9,769 bases of DNA from an uncultured Eubacteriales bacterium (lineage in GTDB: Bacteria; Bacillota; Clostridia; Oscillospirales; Oscillospiraceae), in the NCBI GenBank assembly GCA_900549705.1, contig URPI01000081.1, positions 1-9,769 of the forward strand, read 5' to 3'. The position numbers and the translations under genes are program-made. Positions 1 through 7,124 of this stretch are shown here, piece after piece (positions within the stretch are counted from its first letter, which is position 1; each line of letters opens with the position of its first letter). The notes under the pieces are model-generated. The model ran no database searches. It saw only the letters and a list, made by a program, of their open reading frames with translations, and had not been told where the DNA came from.

Positions 1-23
1 ATTTCATCGTGACAGCTTCCCCC

Positions 24-40
24 CGGGGGAAGCCAAGGGG
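24..40 (+). repeat. 17-nt repeat, left copy (inverted relative to 9697-9713)
   Basis: The sequence cgggggaagccaagggg is the exact reverse complement of bases 9697-9713 at the other end of the window. The two copies therefore flank the whole operon in opposite orientations. Each copy sits in palindromic non-coding DNA, which suggests two members of one dispersed repeat family and not a transposon boundary, because no transposase lies between them. Confidence 0.7.
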
Positions 41-91
41 AGGTAGCGGTAGCTGATTCCATATAACGCACCCAGTTGTTCCGGAAGCTTC

Positions 92-112
92 GGGTCGCCA
101 AATTGGCGACCC
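92..112 (-). terminator. Possible 3' end hairpin of the operon
   Basis: Ten-base perfect arms (92-101 and 103-112) surround one central base; in RNA the innermost pairs would open to make a loop. It lies 27 nt beyond the stop codon of the last gene. A T-run after the stem is absent on the minus strand, so termination is uncertain and the structure may instead stabilise the mRNA end or belong to a dispersed repeat. Confidence 0.35.
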
Positions 113-139
113 CTACGGTTGGCGTTACAAAAGACTTTG

Positions 140-1327
140 TTACTTCCGCACGAAGCCTGTTCCATGGATTTGCAGCACGCCGTCACGGCTCATCACCCAG
201 GACAGGTCGTCCAGTGCCTTCTCCCCTCCTGCTTCGCCGGTGAACACCGGCAGCAGCCGCAGCGCCAGGGATGTGGCAGTTCCGCTGGGGGAAAGTCCAG
301 CCAGCATTCCGGCGCTGGCATGGGAGATGCCGTCCTCATTCAGGTAGGGACAAATCACCGTGCCATCGGAGTAGGTATAATAATTCACCGTGTCACTCTC
401 GGTCGCCGGGAATGCGCGGAAGCTAACCAGAGCGGCGGGGCCGCTGTAGTTCACAATACCCACATTTTTAATTTTCCCATTCTGCCGCTCAAATATATTC
501 AGCGCAAATTCTTCCCCGTTCAAACTGCGGGCATATCCATCCAGGCTGGAAAGCACCCCCTGGATATAGCCAGCCTGCACCAATGAATCCGCCGCTGCGT
601 CACACAGCAGCGCATTGCGCAGGATACCGAAATCTACAAAGGTCTCCACACCACTCTCCCGGGCATAGTCCAGGTATTCCTGGCTCACTTCCAGCCGCAG
701 GGTGTTGTCCGACAGCAAACGCACCTGCACTGCGGCGCTGTCCTTTGCAAAGGCGGCAATCCGCGCAGCAAACTCCCCTGCGGCCTTGTCCCGCTGAGGG
801 TCAAACTGCACGGCCTCCTCGTCATAGGTGCAGGAGAACAGCGCATCATATTGCTCTGCCACCGGTGCGTAGTATGCCATCCGGCTGCCCGCGTTTTCCA
901 GCACGCGGAAAGCCGCATACAACTCCGGCTCCACCTGAATATCTGCATTGGGCTGCCGGTTCAGGGTGTACAGGTTATTCACGCCGGATACCGCCTGATT
1001 GGACAGAGCCTGTGATGTCTCGTCCAATACGCGCGTATACAGCTCTGAAACCCTCTGCTGCTCTGCCTTGGGGCTCAGGCTTCCCGCACCCAGGTTGTAG
1101 GTGAGCACAAAATCCTGGGATGCCGCGGTTATCGGATTGGTGGCCAGAATTTCCTGCCAGCCGGGCTGCACCTTCCCCATCTCCCCCAGGGCATTGGCAA
1201 AGCAAACAGCTGCTGCCACCAGCGCCAGCACCACCAGCACGATGCGCAGGGGGATATTTTTCTGGCTCAGCTCCACCTGCTCTTTGGGGGTAAGAGCCGG
1301 CTCTTTTCTGCGTTCTTTTCTGGACAT
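140..1327 (-). CDS. Membrane-anchored, degenerate ApbE-like protein
   Basis: The product is 395 residues. The ATG at 1327 is chosen because AAAGGAGTA lies just upstream; in-frame codons further upstream lack such a site. A charged N-terminus (MSRKERRKEP) precedes one membrane helix at about 27-47, so the rest probably lies outside the cell. The remainder follows the ApbE (FAD:protein FMN transferase) layout. GVNNLYTLNR near 115-124 resembles the S.iS.LN motif. D232 and D243, eleven residues apart, line up with the two Asp of DLGGIAKGYAxD. The DG...PYLN stretch at 321-330 lines up with the DG..hHIlDP motif. Key residues are lost: the GG.AKG loop is replaced by G-I-L-R-N-A, and His and Asp of HILD become Pro and Asn. 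It probably no longer transfers FMN. It is the last gene of the operon, 62 nt after oppF and behind a strong hairpin, so its expression may differ from the transporter genes. ApbE homology is by eye; the role here is unknown. Confidence 0.6.
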   Translation of the reverse strand: MSRKERRKEPALTPKEQVELSQKNIPLRIVLVVLALVAAAVCFANALGEMGKVQPGWQEILATNPITAASQDFVLTYNLGAGSLSPKAEQQRVSELYTRVLDETSQALSNQAVSGVNNLYTLNRQPNADIQVEPELYAAFRVLENAGSRMAYYAPVAEQYDALFSCTYDEEAVQFDPQRDKAAGEFAARIAAFAKDSAAVQVRLLSDNTLRLEVSQEYLDYARESGVETFVDFGILRNALLCDAAADSLVQAGYIQGVLSSLDGYARSLNGEEFALNIFERQNGKIKNVGIVNYSGPAALVSFRAFPATESDTVNYYTYSDGTVICPYLNEDGISHASAGMLAGLSPSGTATSLALRLLPVFTGEAGGEKALDDLSWVMSRDGVLQIHGTGFVRK

Positions 1328-1349
1328 GGGTACTCCTTTCATGATAACA

Positions 1350-1380
1350 AGCAGGGCTGCCAACGCCTGGCAGCCCTGCT
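1350..1380 (-). terminator. Perfect 13-bp hairpin between oppF and the ApbE-like gene
   Basis: Arms 1350-1362 (agcagggctgcca) and 1368-1380 (tggcagccctgct) pair perfectly around a 5-nt loop. The hairpin begins 9 nt after the oppF stop codon. On the minus strand the stem is followed only by TTGTTATC, a poor U-tract, while a run of six T precedes the stem. It is therefore more likely a partial terminator or an mRNA-protecting structure than a full stop. The ribosome binding site of the next gene lies about 10 nt beyond it, so the downstream gene is probably reached by read-through. Confidence 0.55.
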
Positions 1381-1389
1381 GAAAAAATA

Positions 1390-2688
1390 CTACAGAACGG
1401 ATATCACAATCAAAAGGACGAAGATAATCAGCAGCACCAGCCGGAAGATAAGGCCGGCAATGGCACCCTTTTTCAAGGCCTTGAAGTTGTTGATATAATT
1501 CTTGCTCTTGTAAACCTGACCTGCAATCAGACCCAGGATGGGCAGGAGGAAAGCAAGGAACCGGAACCAGAAGCTACCGCTGTCGTGCAGGGGGCGATCC
1601 AGGATGACCTCGGACACAGGCTCCTGCTTTGCCTCGGCATCCCGTTTTGCTTTCTCCTCGGGGGTAAGGATGGTAATGGACTTGACCTTCTTCCCCTCGG
1701 CGCGGAGCTTCTTATAGTGCTCAATCTCCGCCTTGTTGCCGTAGACCAGGTGGTTGTTGCCAATGTCCACCAGCTCCGGCTTATCCACAGAGTAATCGTG
1801 GATGCTGGGGTCGTAGGTGTACAGCTCCTTGTTCTTTTCCAGCTGAGGGTCGGGGATGGGAATGGCAGAAATCAGGCTGTGGGTGTAAGGGTGCATGGGG
1901 AAATCGAACAGCTCCTCTGCCTCGGCAACCTCCACGATGTCGCCCTTGTAGATGATGCCGATGCGGTCGGAAATGAACCGGACAATGGACAGGTCATGGG
2001 CGATGAACAGATAGGTGGTGCCCTGCTCCCGCTGGAACTTTTTCAGCAGATTCAGCACCTGAGCACGAATGGACACGTCCAGTGCGGAGATGGGCTCGTC
2101 TGCCACCACCAGCTCCGGCTCCATGACCATGGCACGGGCCAGGCCGATTCTCTGGCGCTGACCGCCGGAGAATTCGTGGGGATAACGGGTCAGATGCTCA
2201 GGCAGCAGACCCACTTCCTTGATGATGTTGTCCACCTTCTGCACCCGGTCGGCCTCATCCTTGTACAGATGGAAGTTGTAAAGGCCCTCGGAGACGATAT
2301 AGTCAACGGTGGCACGCTCGTTCAGAGAGGCGGCAGGATCCTGGAACACCATCTGGATGTTCCGGATCACCTCCCGGTCCAGGCTGTGGGGAATCTTACC
2401 GGAAATTCGGACACCTTTATACAGAATCTCACCGGCGGAGCAGGGATTGACCCGGATGACGGCGCGGCCAATGGTGGTCTTGCCGGAGCCGGATTCACCA
2501 ATCAGAGAGAAGGTTTCTCCCTTGTAGATGTCAAAGGTTGCATTGCTGACGGCTTTGAGCGCCTTGTCGCCCTTGCCGAAGGTGATGTCCACATTTTTCA
2601 GGGACACCAGCACCTCTTTGCCGGTTTTGGGGTCAATGGGGCCATGCTCCGGGAAATGTTTTGCAGTTGCTTCTTGTGCATTACTCAC
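1390..2688 (-). CDS. oppF: Oligopeptide ABC transporter ATPase OppF with C-terminal membrane helices
   Basis: This is one of the two ATPases that drive peptide import. The 432-residue product is read from a GTG at 2688, chosen for AAGGAGG nine bases upstream (2698-2704); the in-frame TTG at 2709 lies before that site. Walker A GESGSGKT is at 64-71, Q-loop Q116, signature SGGQ at 174-177, Walker B ending D197-E198, D-loop SALD at 201-204 and switch H231. HPYTHSLISAIPIPDP (266-281) is the oligopeptide/dipeptide ATPase C-terminal motif. All catalytic residues are present. The Cys-containing tail typical of the family is absent. After about residue 330 comes a Lys/Glu-rich linker (such as TPEEKAKRDAEAK) and then two strongly hydrophobic segments at about 374-391 and 408-432, the second ending the protein. 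Usual OppF proteins are about 310-340 residues and soluble, so this tail probably ties the ATPase to the membrane directly. Confidence 0.93.
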   Translation of the reverse strand: MSNAQEATAKHFPEHGPIDPKTGKEVLVSLKNVDITFGKGDKALKAVSNATFDIYKGETFSLIGESGSGKTTIGRAVIRVNPCSAGEILYKGVRISGKIPHSLDREVIRNIQMVFQDPAASLNERATVDYIVSEGLYNFHLYKDEADRVQKVDNIIKEVGLLPEHLTRYPHEFSGGQRQRIGLARAMVMEPELVVADEPISALDVSIRAQVLNLLKKFQREQGTTYLFIAHDLSIVRFISDRIGIIYKGDIVEVAEAEELFDFPMHPYTHSLISAIPIPDPQLEKNKELYTYDPSIHDYSVDKPELVDIGNNHLVYGNKAEIEHYKKLRAEGKKVKSITILTPEEKAKRDAEAKQEPVSEVILDRPLHDSGSFWFRFLAFLLPILGLIAGQVYKSKNYINNFKALKKGAIAGLIFRLVLLIIFVLLIVISVL

Positions 2689-2705
2689 GGCACATAACCT
2701 CCTTA

Positions 2706-4451
2706 TCAAATGTTGAAGGCATCCAGCAGCTTCTCATGGAGATTCTGGATGGCCTCCGGCTTTTCAATCTTCGGTGCTCTGGGATCCAACAGCCAGGTCT
2801 TGGCGAAATGGGTCTCGGACACCTGGAACATGGGCGCGTCCTTCAAGGTGTCAATTTTCAGACAGTAGGGATTCCGGGGTGCGAAGGGATCGCCCACGAT
2901 GGTATTGTAAAGAGAAGGAGGGGTGCCGGTGATGGAATACAGCTCGGTGTTCCGCTGTGCCAACTGGGGCAAGCTGGAAAGCATGGCCCAGGTGTAGGGA
3001 TGGCGGGGATCATAGAACACATCCTCCACCGTGCCCAGCTCCACAATCTGACCGGCGTACAGCACAGCCACACGGTCAGCGATGTTGGCAACCACGCCCA
3101 GGTCGTGGGTGATGAACACGATGGTATAGCCAAATTCCTTCTGCAAGTCCTTGATGAGTTTCAGAATCTGCGCCTGGATGGTCACGTCCAGAGCGGTGGT
3201 GGGCTCATCACAGATGAGAATCTTGGGCTGGCAGGACAGGGCAATGGCGATAACGATTCTCTGGCGCATACCGCCGGAGTACTGGAAGGGATAGTCATCG
3301 TAACGGCTCTCGGCATTGGGAATGCCCACCTTCTTCATCAGCTCAATGGCGCGAATCTTTGCCTCCCGCTCCGAGCAGTTCTGGTGCTTGAGGATGATGG
3401 AGGAAATCTGGTCACCAATGGTGAGGATGGGGTTCAGAGAGGTCATGGGATCCTGGAACACCGTGGCAATTCGCTTGCCGCGAATCTGCGCCAGATCCTT
3501 GGTGTACTTCACATTGGCAAGGTCGAAGATGCACCGGCCATGCAGCTGCTCGGGAGTCTCGTCCAGCAGCTTGACGCGATAGATCGCAGGGGAGAACACG
3601 TCGTTGCGGACGGAGTTCCGGCTCAAATCCAGCCCCTGGCGCATGGCTTCCTTCAGGCAGCTCATCAGCTTGCGCTGAATCTTCTGACGATCCAGGAAAC
3701 CATAGCGGTTGACGGACAGGCAAACCTCCTTGGCAAGCTCCAGATTCCGCTCTCTCTGTGCCTGGGTCACGGGGGTGGCACAAGCGGCAGCATACTTTTC
3801 CTTCAGCTGTGCCATCTTCTTGTCATACTCTGCCTGATAGGCGTGATCCTTCTTGGCAGCGGCAGCGCGCTGCTTCACGGTTGCCTTCTCCATGGCTTCC
3901 AGCTCATTAATCTTCTTGCTGAGGTCACTGAGCTGGGCGTTAATCTGGCGAATCTTGTCCTTGTCATGCTTGGAGTCCAAGGTCTGCTTCAGGTTGAAGG
4001 CCTCGGCGTGTTCATAACGCAGCTCCTCCAGTTTATCGGCAATCTCAGCCCGTTCTTCATCGCTGAGAGATGCTTTCTGCCTTGCCTCGGATTCCAGGCA
4101 TTTCATCTGCTTGTAGATTTCTGCGCCATTTTCCAATTTGGAATACTCGTTGAGCTTTTCTGTAACCTCGGAAATCATCCGCTTCTGGGCATTCCCCAGG
4201 CGGACGGTGAAGTTTGCCAAGGATTCATCGGAGAAGATGATTTTTCCCTGGTCAATAAAGCCGTTGGAATCCAGCATATTGGCAAAGGTCTTGGTAAACA
4301 CCGACTTGCCGGAGCCGGACTCGCCCACGATGGCAATGGACTCGTTTTCATAAATATCCAGGGAGATGCCCCGGATGGCGGTGAGCACTCTGCCGCGGAC
4401 ATGGAACTTGACAACCAAGTCCTGGACAGACAGCAATACTTTTTTCTCCAT
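2706..4451 (-). CDS. oppD: Oligopeptide ABC transporter ATPase OppD with large coiled-coil insertion
   Basis: This is the second ATPase, expected to pair with OppF under the OppB/OppC channel. The 581-residue product starts at an ATG with GGGGGAG five bases upstream, 12 nt after oppC. Walker A GESGSGKS is at 43-50, Q-loop Q333 in VFQDPMTSLNP, signature SGGMRQR at 392-398, Walker B ending D415-E416, D-loop ALD at 420-422, and switch H449. HPYTWAMLSSLPQ (484-496) is the family C-terminal motif. The odd feature is the 283 residues between Walker A and the Q-loop, against 45 in the neighbouring OppF. The extra part (about 75-305) is charged and helical, with Glu/Lys/Gln/Ala-rich stretches that look coiled-coil at about 90-220. 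The usual Cys-rich tail is altered: GCPF reads GDPF and the final Cys before WL is Thr. Usual OppD is about 330-350 residues. All ATPase motifs flank the insert intact, so the protein should be active. Confidence 0.95.
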   Translation of the reverse strand: MEKKVLLSVQDLVVKFHVRGRVLTAIRGISLDIYENESIAIVGESGSGKSVFTKTFANMLDSNGFIDQGKIIFSDESLANFTVRLGNAQKRMISEVTEKLNEYSKLENGAEIYKQMKCLESEARQKASLSDEERAEIADKLEELRYEHAEAFNLKQTLDSKHDKDKIRQINAQLSDLSKKINELEAMEKATVKQRAAAAKKDHAYQAEYDKKMAQLKEKYAAACATPVTQAQRERNLELAKEVCLSVNRYGFLDRQKIQRKLMSCLKEAMRQGLDLSRNSVRNDVFSPAIYRVKLLDETPEQLHGRCIFDLANVKYTKDLAQIRGKRIATVFQDPMTSLNPILTIGDQISSIILKHQNCSEREAKIRAIELMKKVGIPNAESRYDDYPFQYSGGMRQRIVIAIALSCQPKILICDEPTTALDVTIQAQILKLIKDLQKEFGYTIVFITHDLGVVANIADRVAVLYAGQIVELGTVEDVFYDPRHPYTWAMLSSLPQLAQRNTELYSITGTPPSLYNTIVGDPFAPRNPYCLKIDTLKDAPMFQVSETHFAKTWLLDPRAPKIEKPEAIQNLHEKLLDAFNI

Positions 4452-4463
4452 AGCTGCTCCCCC

Positions 4464-5444
4464 TTACATCATGTGGCTTCTGGGATCGGAAGCGTCGCCC
4501 AGGTTCTGGCCAGCCACATACAGCACAATGGCAATGATGGAGGCAAGAATGACGGGGCTCCAGAACTCCATCTGCCAGCCGGGAGTCAGCATGGCGCTCT
4601 GCGCATTGGTAATCAGCTTACCCAGGGTGGTGTCGGTCAGACCCAGACCAATGAAGGCCAGGAACACTTCCATGCTGATGTAGCTGGGAATTTCCACGGC
4701 TGCCTGGGTGACAATGATGGAGGTCAGGAAGGGCAGCAGGTTCTTGGTGGCAATGCGCATGGTGGGCGTGCCCAAGCAGCGGGATGCCAGGTTGTATTCC
4801 CGGTCGCGGATGATCAGCACCTGGGTGCGGAAGAAGTGGGCAATGGGCAGCCAGCCGGTAATGGTCAGGGCAAACACCATGGTCCAGAACTTCGGACGGA
4901 AAATCAGCACCAGCACGGAGCACAGCAGCTGATAGGGAATATTACCAACAATGTTATACAGCTCCAGCATGAATTTATCGGCACGCTTAGAGTAGCCCCA
5001 AAGAGCACCCACGATGATGCCAACGGTCATGTTGATGGCAGCACAGATCAGCGCCAGCGCAATGGAAACCCGCGCGCCCGTCCAGACGGCATCAAAGGTG
5101 GAGCCGCCAGCAGCGCCGGTGCCCAGAATCCAATGGATATTATAGCCAAACTTTTCCATGGCAGCCGCCGGGGACAGGTGCTTGGCAGAGGAATCCATCA
5201 GGTTTGCAAACTCGTCATAGCCGGACAGGGGCGGGTAGATAAAGGCAAAGCCAACCACCAGAACCATCACAACCAGAACGAAGATGTTGATTTTCTTGCG
5301 GAAGAACACGCGGAAAACGGACTTCCAATAGGAATAGCGGGGAGCCGTGATGCGCTCTGCTTCCTCGTCGCTATGGGACTGGATGGAGAACAGCTCCTCC
5401 TCGCTGAAACCCAAATCGTCGATTTTTACTTTTTCTTGACTCAT
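4464..5444 (-). CDS. oppC: Oligopeptide ABC transporter permease OppC
   Basis: This is one of two membrane subunits that form the peptide channel. The 326-residue product starts at an ATG 6 nt after the oppB stop codon; its ribosome binding site AGGTGA overlaps that stop, which suggests translational coupling. The N-terminal 40 residues are acidic and cytoplasmic. Membrane helix 1 is at about 52-71 and five more follow at about 125-149, 165-182, 187-204, 240-266 and 295-312. The ATPase-contact (EAA-type) loop is at about 218-238, reading NLASRCLGTPTMRIATKNLLP. The family ending LGD..DPR is present at 315-322. The stretch before helix 2 (HWILGTGAAGG, 104-114) matches the usual HPLGTD..GRD, but the Asp and the GRD triplet are lost. 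Length and layout are otherwise ordinary for OppC, so this is the least modified subunit of the set. Confidence 0.93.
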   Translation of the reverse strand: MSQEKVKIDDLGFSEEELFSIQSHSDEEAERITAPRYSYWKSVFRVFFRKKINIFVLVVMVLVVGFAFIYPPLSGYDEFANLMDSSAKHLSPAAAMEKFGYNIHWILGTGAAGGSTFDAVWTGARVSIALALICAAINMTVGIIVGALWGYSKRADKFMLELYNIVGNIPYQLLCSVLVLIFRPKFWTMVFALTITGWLPIAHFFRTQVLIIRDREYNLASRCLGTPTMRIATKNLLPFLTSIIVTQAAVEIPSYISMEVFLAFIGLGLTDTTLGKLITNAQSAMLTPGWQMEFWSPVILASIIAIVLYVAGQNLGDASDPRSHMM

Positions 5445-5450
5445 CTTGAC

Positions 5451-7022
5451 TCACCTAGCTTTCGTGTTAAAGGAGATTCTGGGGTCAACCGTGGCCATGA
5501 GCACATCGCCCAGCACCAGGGAAACCACGCTGAGCAAACCATAGAACAGGCACACGCCCACAATGACGTTATTGTCGTAGGTCTGGATGGCAGTAACCAT
5601 CAGTCCGCCGGTACCGGGAATGGCGTACACCTTTTCGGTGTAGAAGGCACCAACCAGGCTGAACAAAACGCTGGCAGGAATGCCCTGCACAATGGGTACC
5701 ACGGCGTTGCGCATGATATGCTTGCGGAAGATTTCGCCCTCGGTCAAGCCGTTGGAGCGGGCGAAGCGGACATAATCGGAATTTTTCTGGTCAATCATAT
5801 ACCGGCGCATCCAGCGCATCAGTCTGGCAACGCTGGGCATGGCCAGAGAAATGACGGGCAGCAGATACATCATCTTATTATTGGATTCCAGGTCAAAGGA
5901 GGTGGGCATACCCCATGCATAGCCGATACTCTTGACCATGAAGATATAAGACAGGGAGGGAACAGCGGTGATAAACACGATATAGAAGGTGCCCAGCTTA
6001 TCAATCCAGGTATCGGCCTTCAATGCCATCAGCACACCCAGGGGCAGGCCAACCACATAAGCCAGCACCACAGCCAGAATGCCGAACAGGAAGGAATAGC
6101 CCATCTTGGAGCTGCCATTTTTCATGGTGCTGGTCATGGTGTAATCATCGGAAAAGCGGGAACCATACAGCAGCTGGCCTGCCTCCAGAGAACCGGCAAC
6201 ATAGGTTGCGGAGTGCAAATCGTCGGCACTCTCCTCCATGAGACCGGTGGGATAGGTAATGGTGCTGGTGACGTAAGCGCCCTGGGGGCGGGTCATGGTA
6301 TCAAACACGTCAACGCCCTGGTTCACCACAAAGGATTTACCCAGGTGGAGCGTGAGGAAATTCTGATGGATATAGGGGAAACGGTTGTCGCAGTACATCA
6401 GGTACTTGTGGTCAGTGCCGTTGCCCATAATGGCGGGGGAGAATTTCTCGCCGCCATACACCGGGTCATGCAGCGTGAAGGTAAGCTTGCGCTCGCCGAT
6501 GTCCTCCTGCACCCGATGGATGTTATCAAATTCAAGCAGGCCGGTGAAATAGTTCACAGCGCGATTCCAAATGGGTTTGTCCTTATAAGCAAACAAAGCC
6601 GCCTGGCCACCATTGGCAACCTTTTTGCCATTCATTTTGGTGTCCAGCCGTGTCACGCCATAGCCTCTGGAAGTATAATATTCCTCAAATTCCTTTACAT
6701 ACTGGGCGGTCAGCTCGGAGTCTTTGTCCGCGGTGCGCCCCAGCTTGACGGCAGCTGCCCGGGTTTCCTCGGTGATGGTGCCATCCTTGGTCAATTGCAG
6801 CAGGTAGTCGGCATAGGTAACATAATCCAGATACCCATACTCCTCCCACTTGCTGTACATATAGGTCTCCTTCGCGTTAAACGTCTTTTTGCTGAACAGA
6901 GGGTCAGATGCAAAAATCAGCTGGCGATCCATCAGCGTAAAAATCATCACCATCACAATGACAACCATAATCGCAACCGAGAGGAAGCCGCGAAGGAGTC
7001 TGTTTACTACGTATTTCGTCAT
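5451..7022 (-). CDS. oppB: Oligopeptide ABC transporter permease OppB with large extracytoplasmic insertion
   Basis: This is the first permease of the channel. The 523-residue reading starts at the ATG at 7022; the in-frame TTG at 7049 lies against the intercistronic hairpin and has no ribosome binding site. The site before 7022 is weak (GAGAGTGA). Helix 1 is at about 11-30. A long soluble part runs from 31 to about 306, followed by five helices at about 307-331, 342-362, 384-399, 445-467 and 487-510. The ATPase-contact loop is at 416-443 (DYVRFARSNGLTEGEIFRKH), and the family ending VDPRISF is at 512-518. The stretch FLTLHLGKSF (222-231) matches the normal GD.G.S region after helix 1, so the extra 185-200 residues lie at about 35-215, outside the membrane. 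They are rich in Tyr and charged residues and show no motif I recognise. Usual OppB is about 305-330 residues. The insert may contact the unusual binding protein; that is inference. Confidence 0.93.
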   Translation of the reverse strand: MTKYVVNRLLRGFLSVAIMVVIVMVMIFTLMDRQLIFASDPLFSKKTFNAKETYMYSKWEEYGYLDYVTYADYLLQLTKDGTITEETRAAAVKLGRTADKDSELTAQYVKEFEEYYTSRGYGVTRLDTKMNGKKVANGGQAALFAYKDKPIWNRAVNYFTGLLEFDNIHRVQEDIGERKLTFTLHDPVYGGEKFSPAIMGNGTDHKYLMYCDNRFPYIHQNFLTLHLGKSFVVNQGVDVFDTMTRPQGAYVTSTITYPTGLMEESADDLHSATYVAGSLEAGQLLYGSRFSDDYTMTSTMKNGSSKMGYSFLFGILAVVLAYVVGLPLGVLMALKADTWIDKLGTFYIVFITAVPSLSYIFMVKSIGYAWGMPTSFDLESNNKMMYLLPVISLAMPSVARLMRWMRRYMIDQKNSDYVRFARSNGLTEGEIFRKHIMRNAVVPIVQGIPASVLFSLVGAFYTEKVYAIPGTGGLMVTAIQTYDNNVIVGVCLFYGLLSVVSLVLGDVLMATVDPRISFNTKAR

Positions 7023-7049
7023 ATTATCACTCTCGCTTTTACTGGCCAA

Positions 7050-7083
7050 TCGGGGGACGGATCGATTGGGACCCGTCCCCCGA
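7050..7083 (-). terminator. Intercistronic hairpin between oppA and oppB
   Basis: Eleven-base perfect arms at 7050-7060 (tcgggggacgg) and 7073-7083 (ccgtcccccga) enclose a 12-nt loop containing the palindrome atcgat. No T-run follows on the minus strand; the T-run at about 7094-7100 on the plus strand is too far from the stem to make a plus-strand terminator. A small 6-bp hairpin (7114-7129) overlaps the oppA stop codon just before it. A GC-rich stem in this position commonly protects the binding-protein mRNA and lowers expression of the permease genes, giving binding protein in excess. Here that is inference from position. Confidence 0.55.
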
Positions 7084-7124
7084 AAGACTGTTGTTTTTTT
7101 AGAATCGGAACTGTCTAATGGGAA

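Larger units (their letters stand above)
1..139. repeat. Palindromic intergenic DNA downstream of the operon
   Basis: This non-coding stretch follows the stop codon of the last gene and holds two strong dyads. One is at 15-33, with arms gcttccccc and gggggaagc around a single C. The other is at 92-112, with 10-base arms gggtcgccaa and ttggcgaccc around one A. Neither is followed by a clear T-run on the minus strand, so neither is a textbook intrinsic terminator, although the 92-112 hairpin lies 27 nt past the last stop codon and could end or protect the transcript. The base pattern resembles short interspersed palindromic repeats common in gut Clostridia. That resemblance is recalled from memory, not searched. 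The element is probably cut by the window edge. Confidence 0.5.

Noticed and set aside
119..1382. Three plus-strand frames opposite the ApbE-like gene.
   Set aside because: They overlap one well-supported minus-strand gene with a good ribosome binding site and a membrane helix; the frames themselves look like translated antisense.
1585..2697. A plus-strand open frame opposite oppF.
   Set aside because: It is again in register with the sense codons and has no recognisable domains.
7084..7100. T-run after the 7050-7083 stem as a plus-strand intrinsic terminator.
   Set aside because: About ten bases separate the stem from the T-run, and no plus-strand gene ends here.
2661..7118. A plus-strand open frame of nearly 1,500 codons opposite oppD, oppC and oppB.
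   Set aside because: The three sense genes share one frame, and the antisense frame is in exact codon register with them, so a stop appears only where a sense codon is TTA, CTA or TCA. Avoidance of these codons in GC-biased genes explains its length. The protein is Gly/His/Gln-rich without domains.
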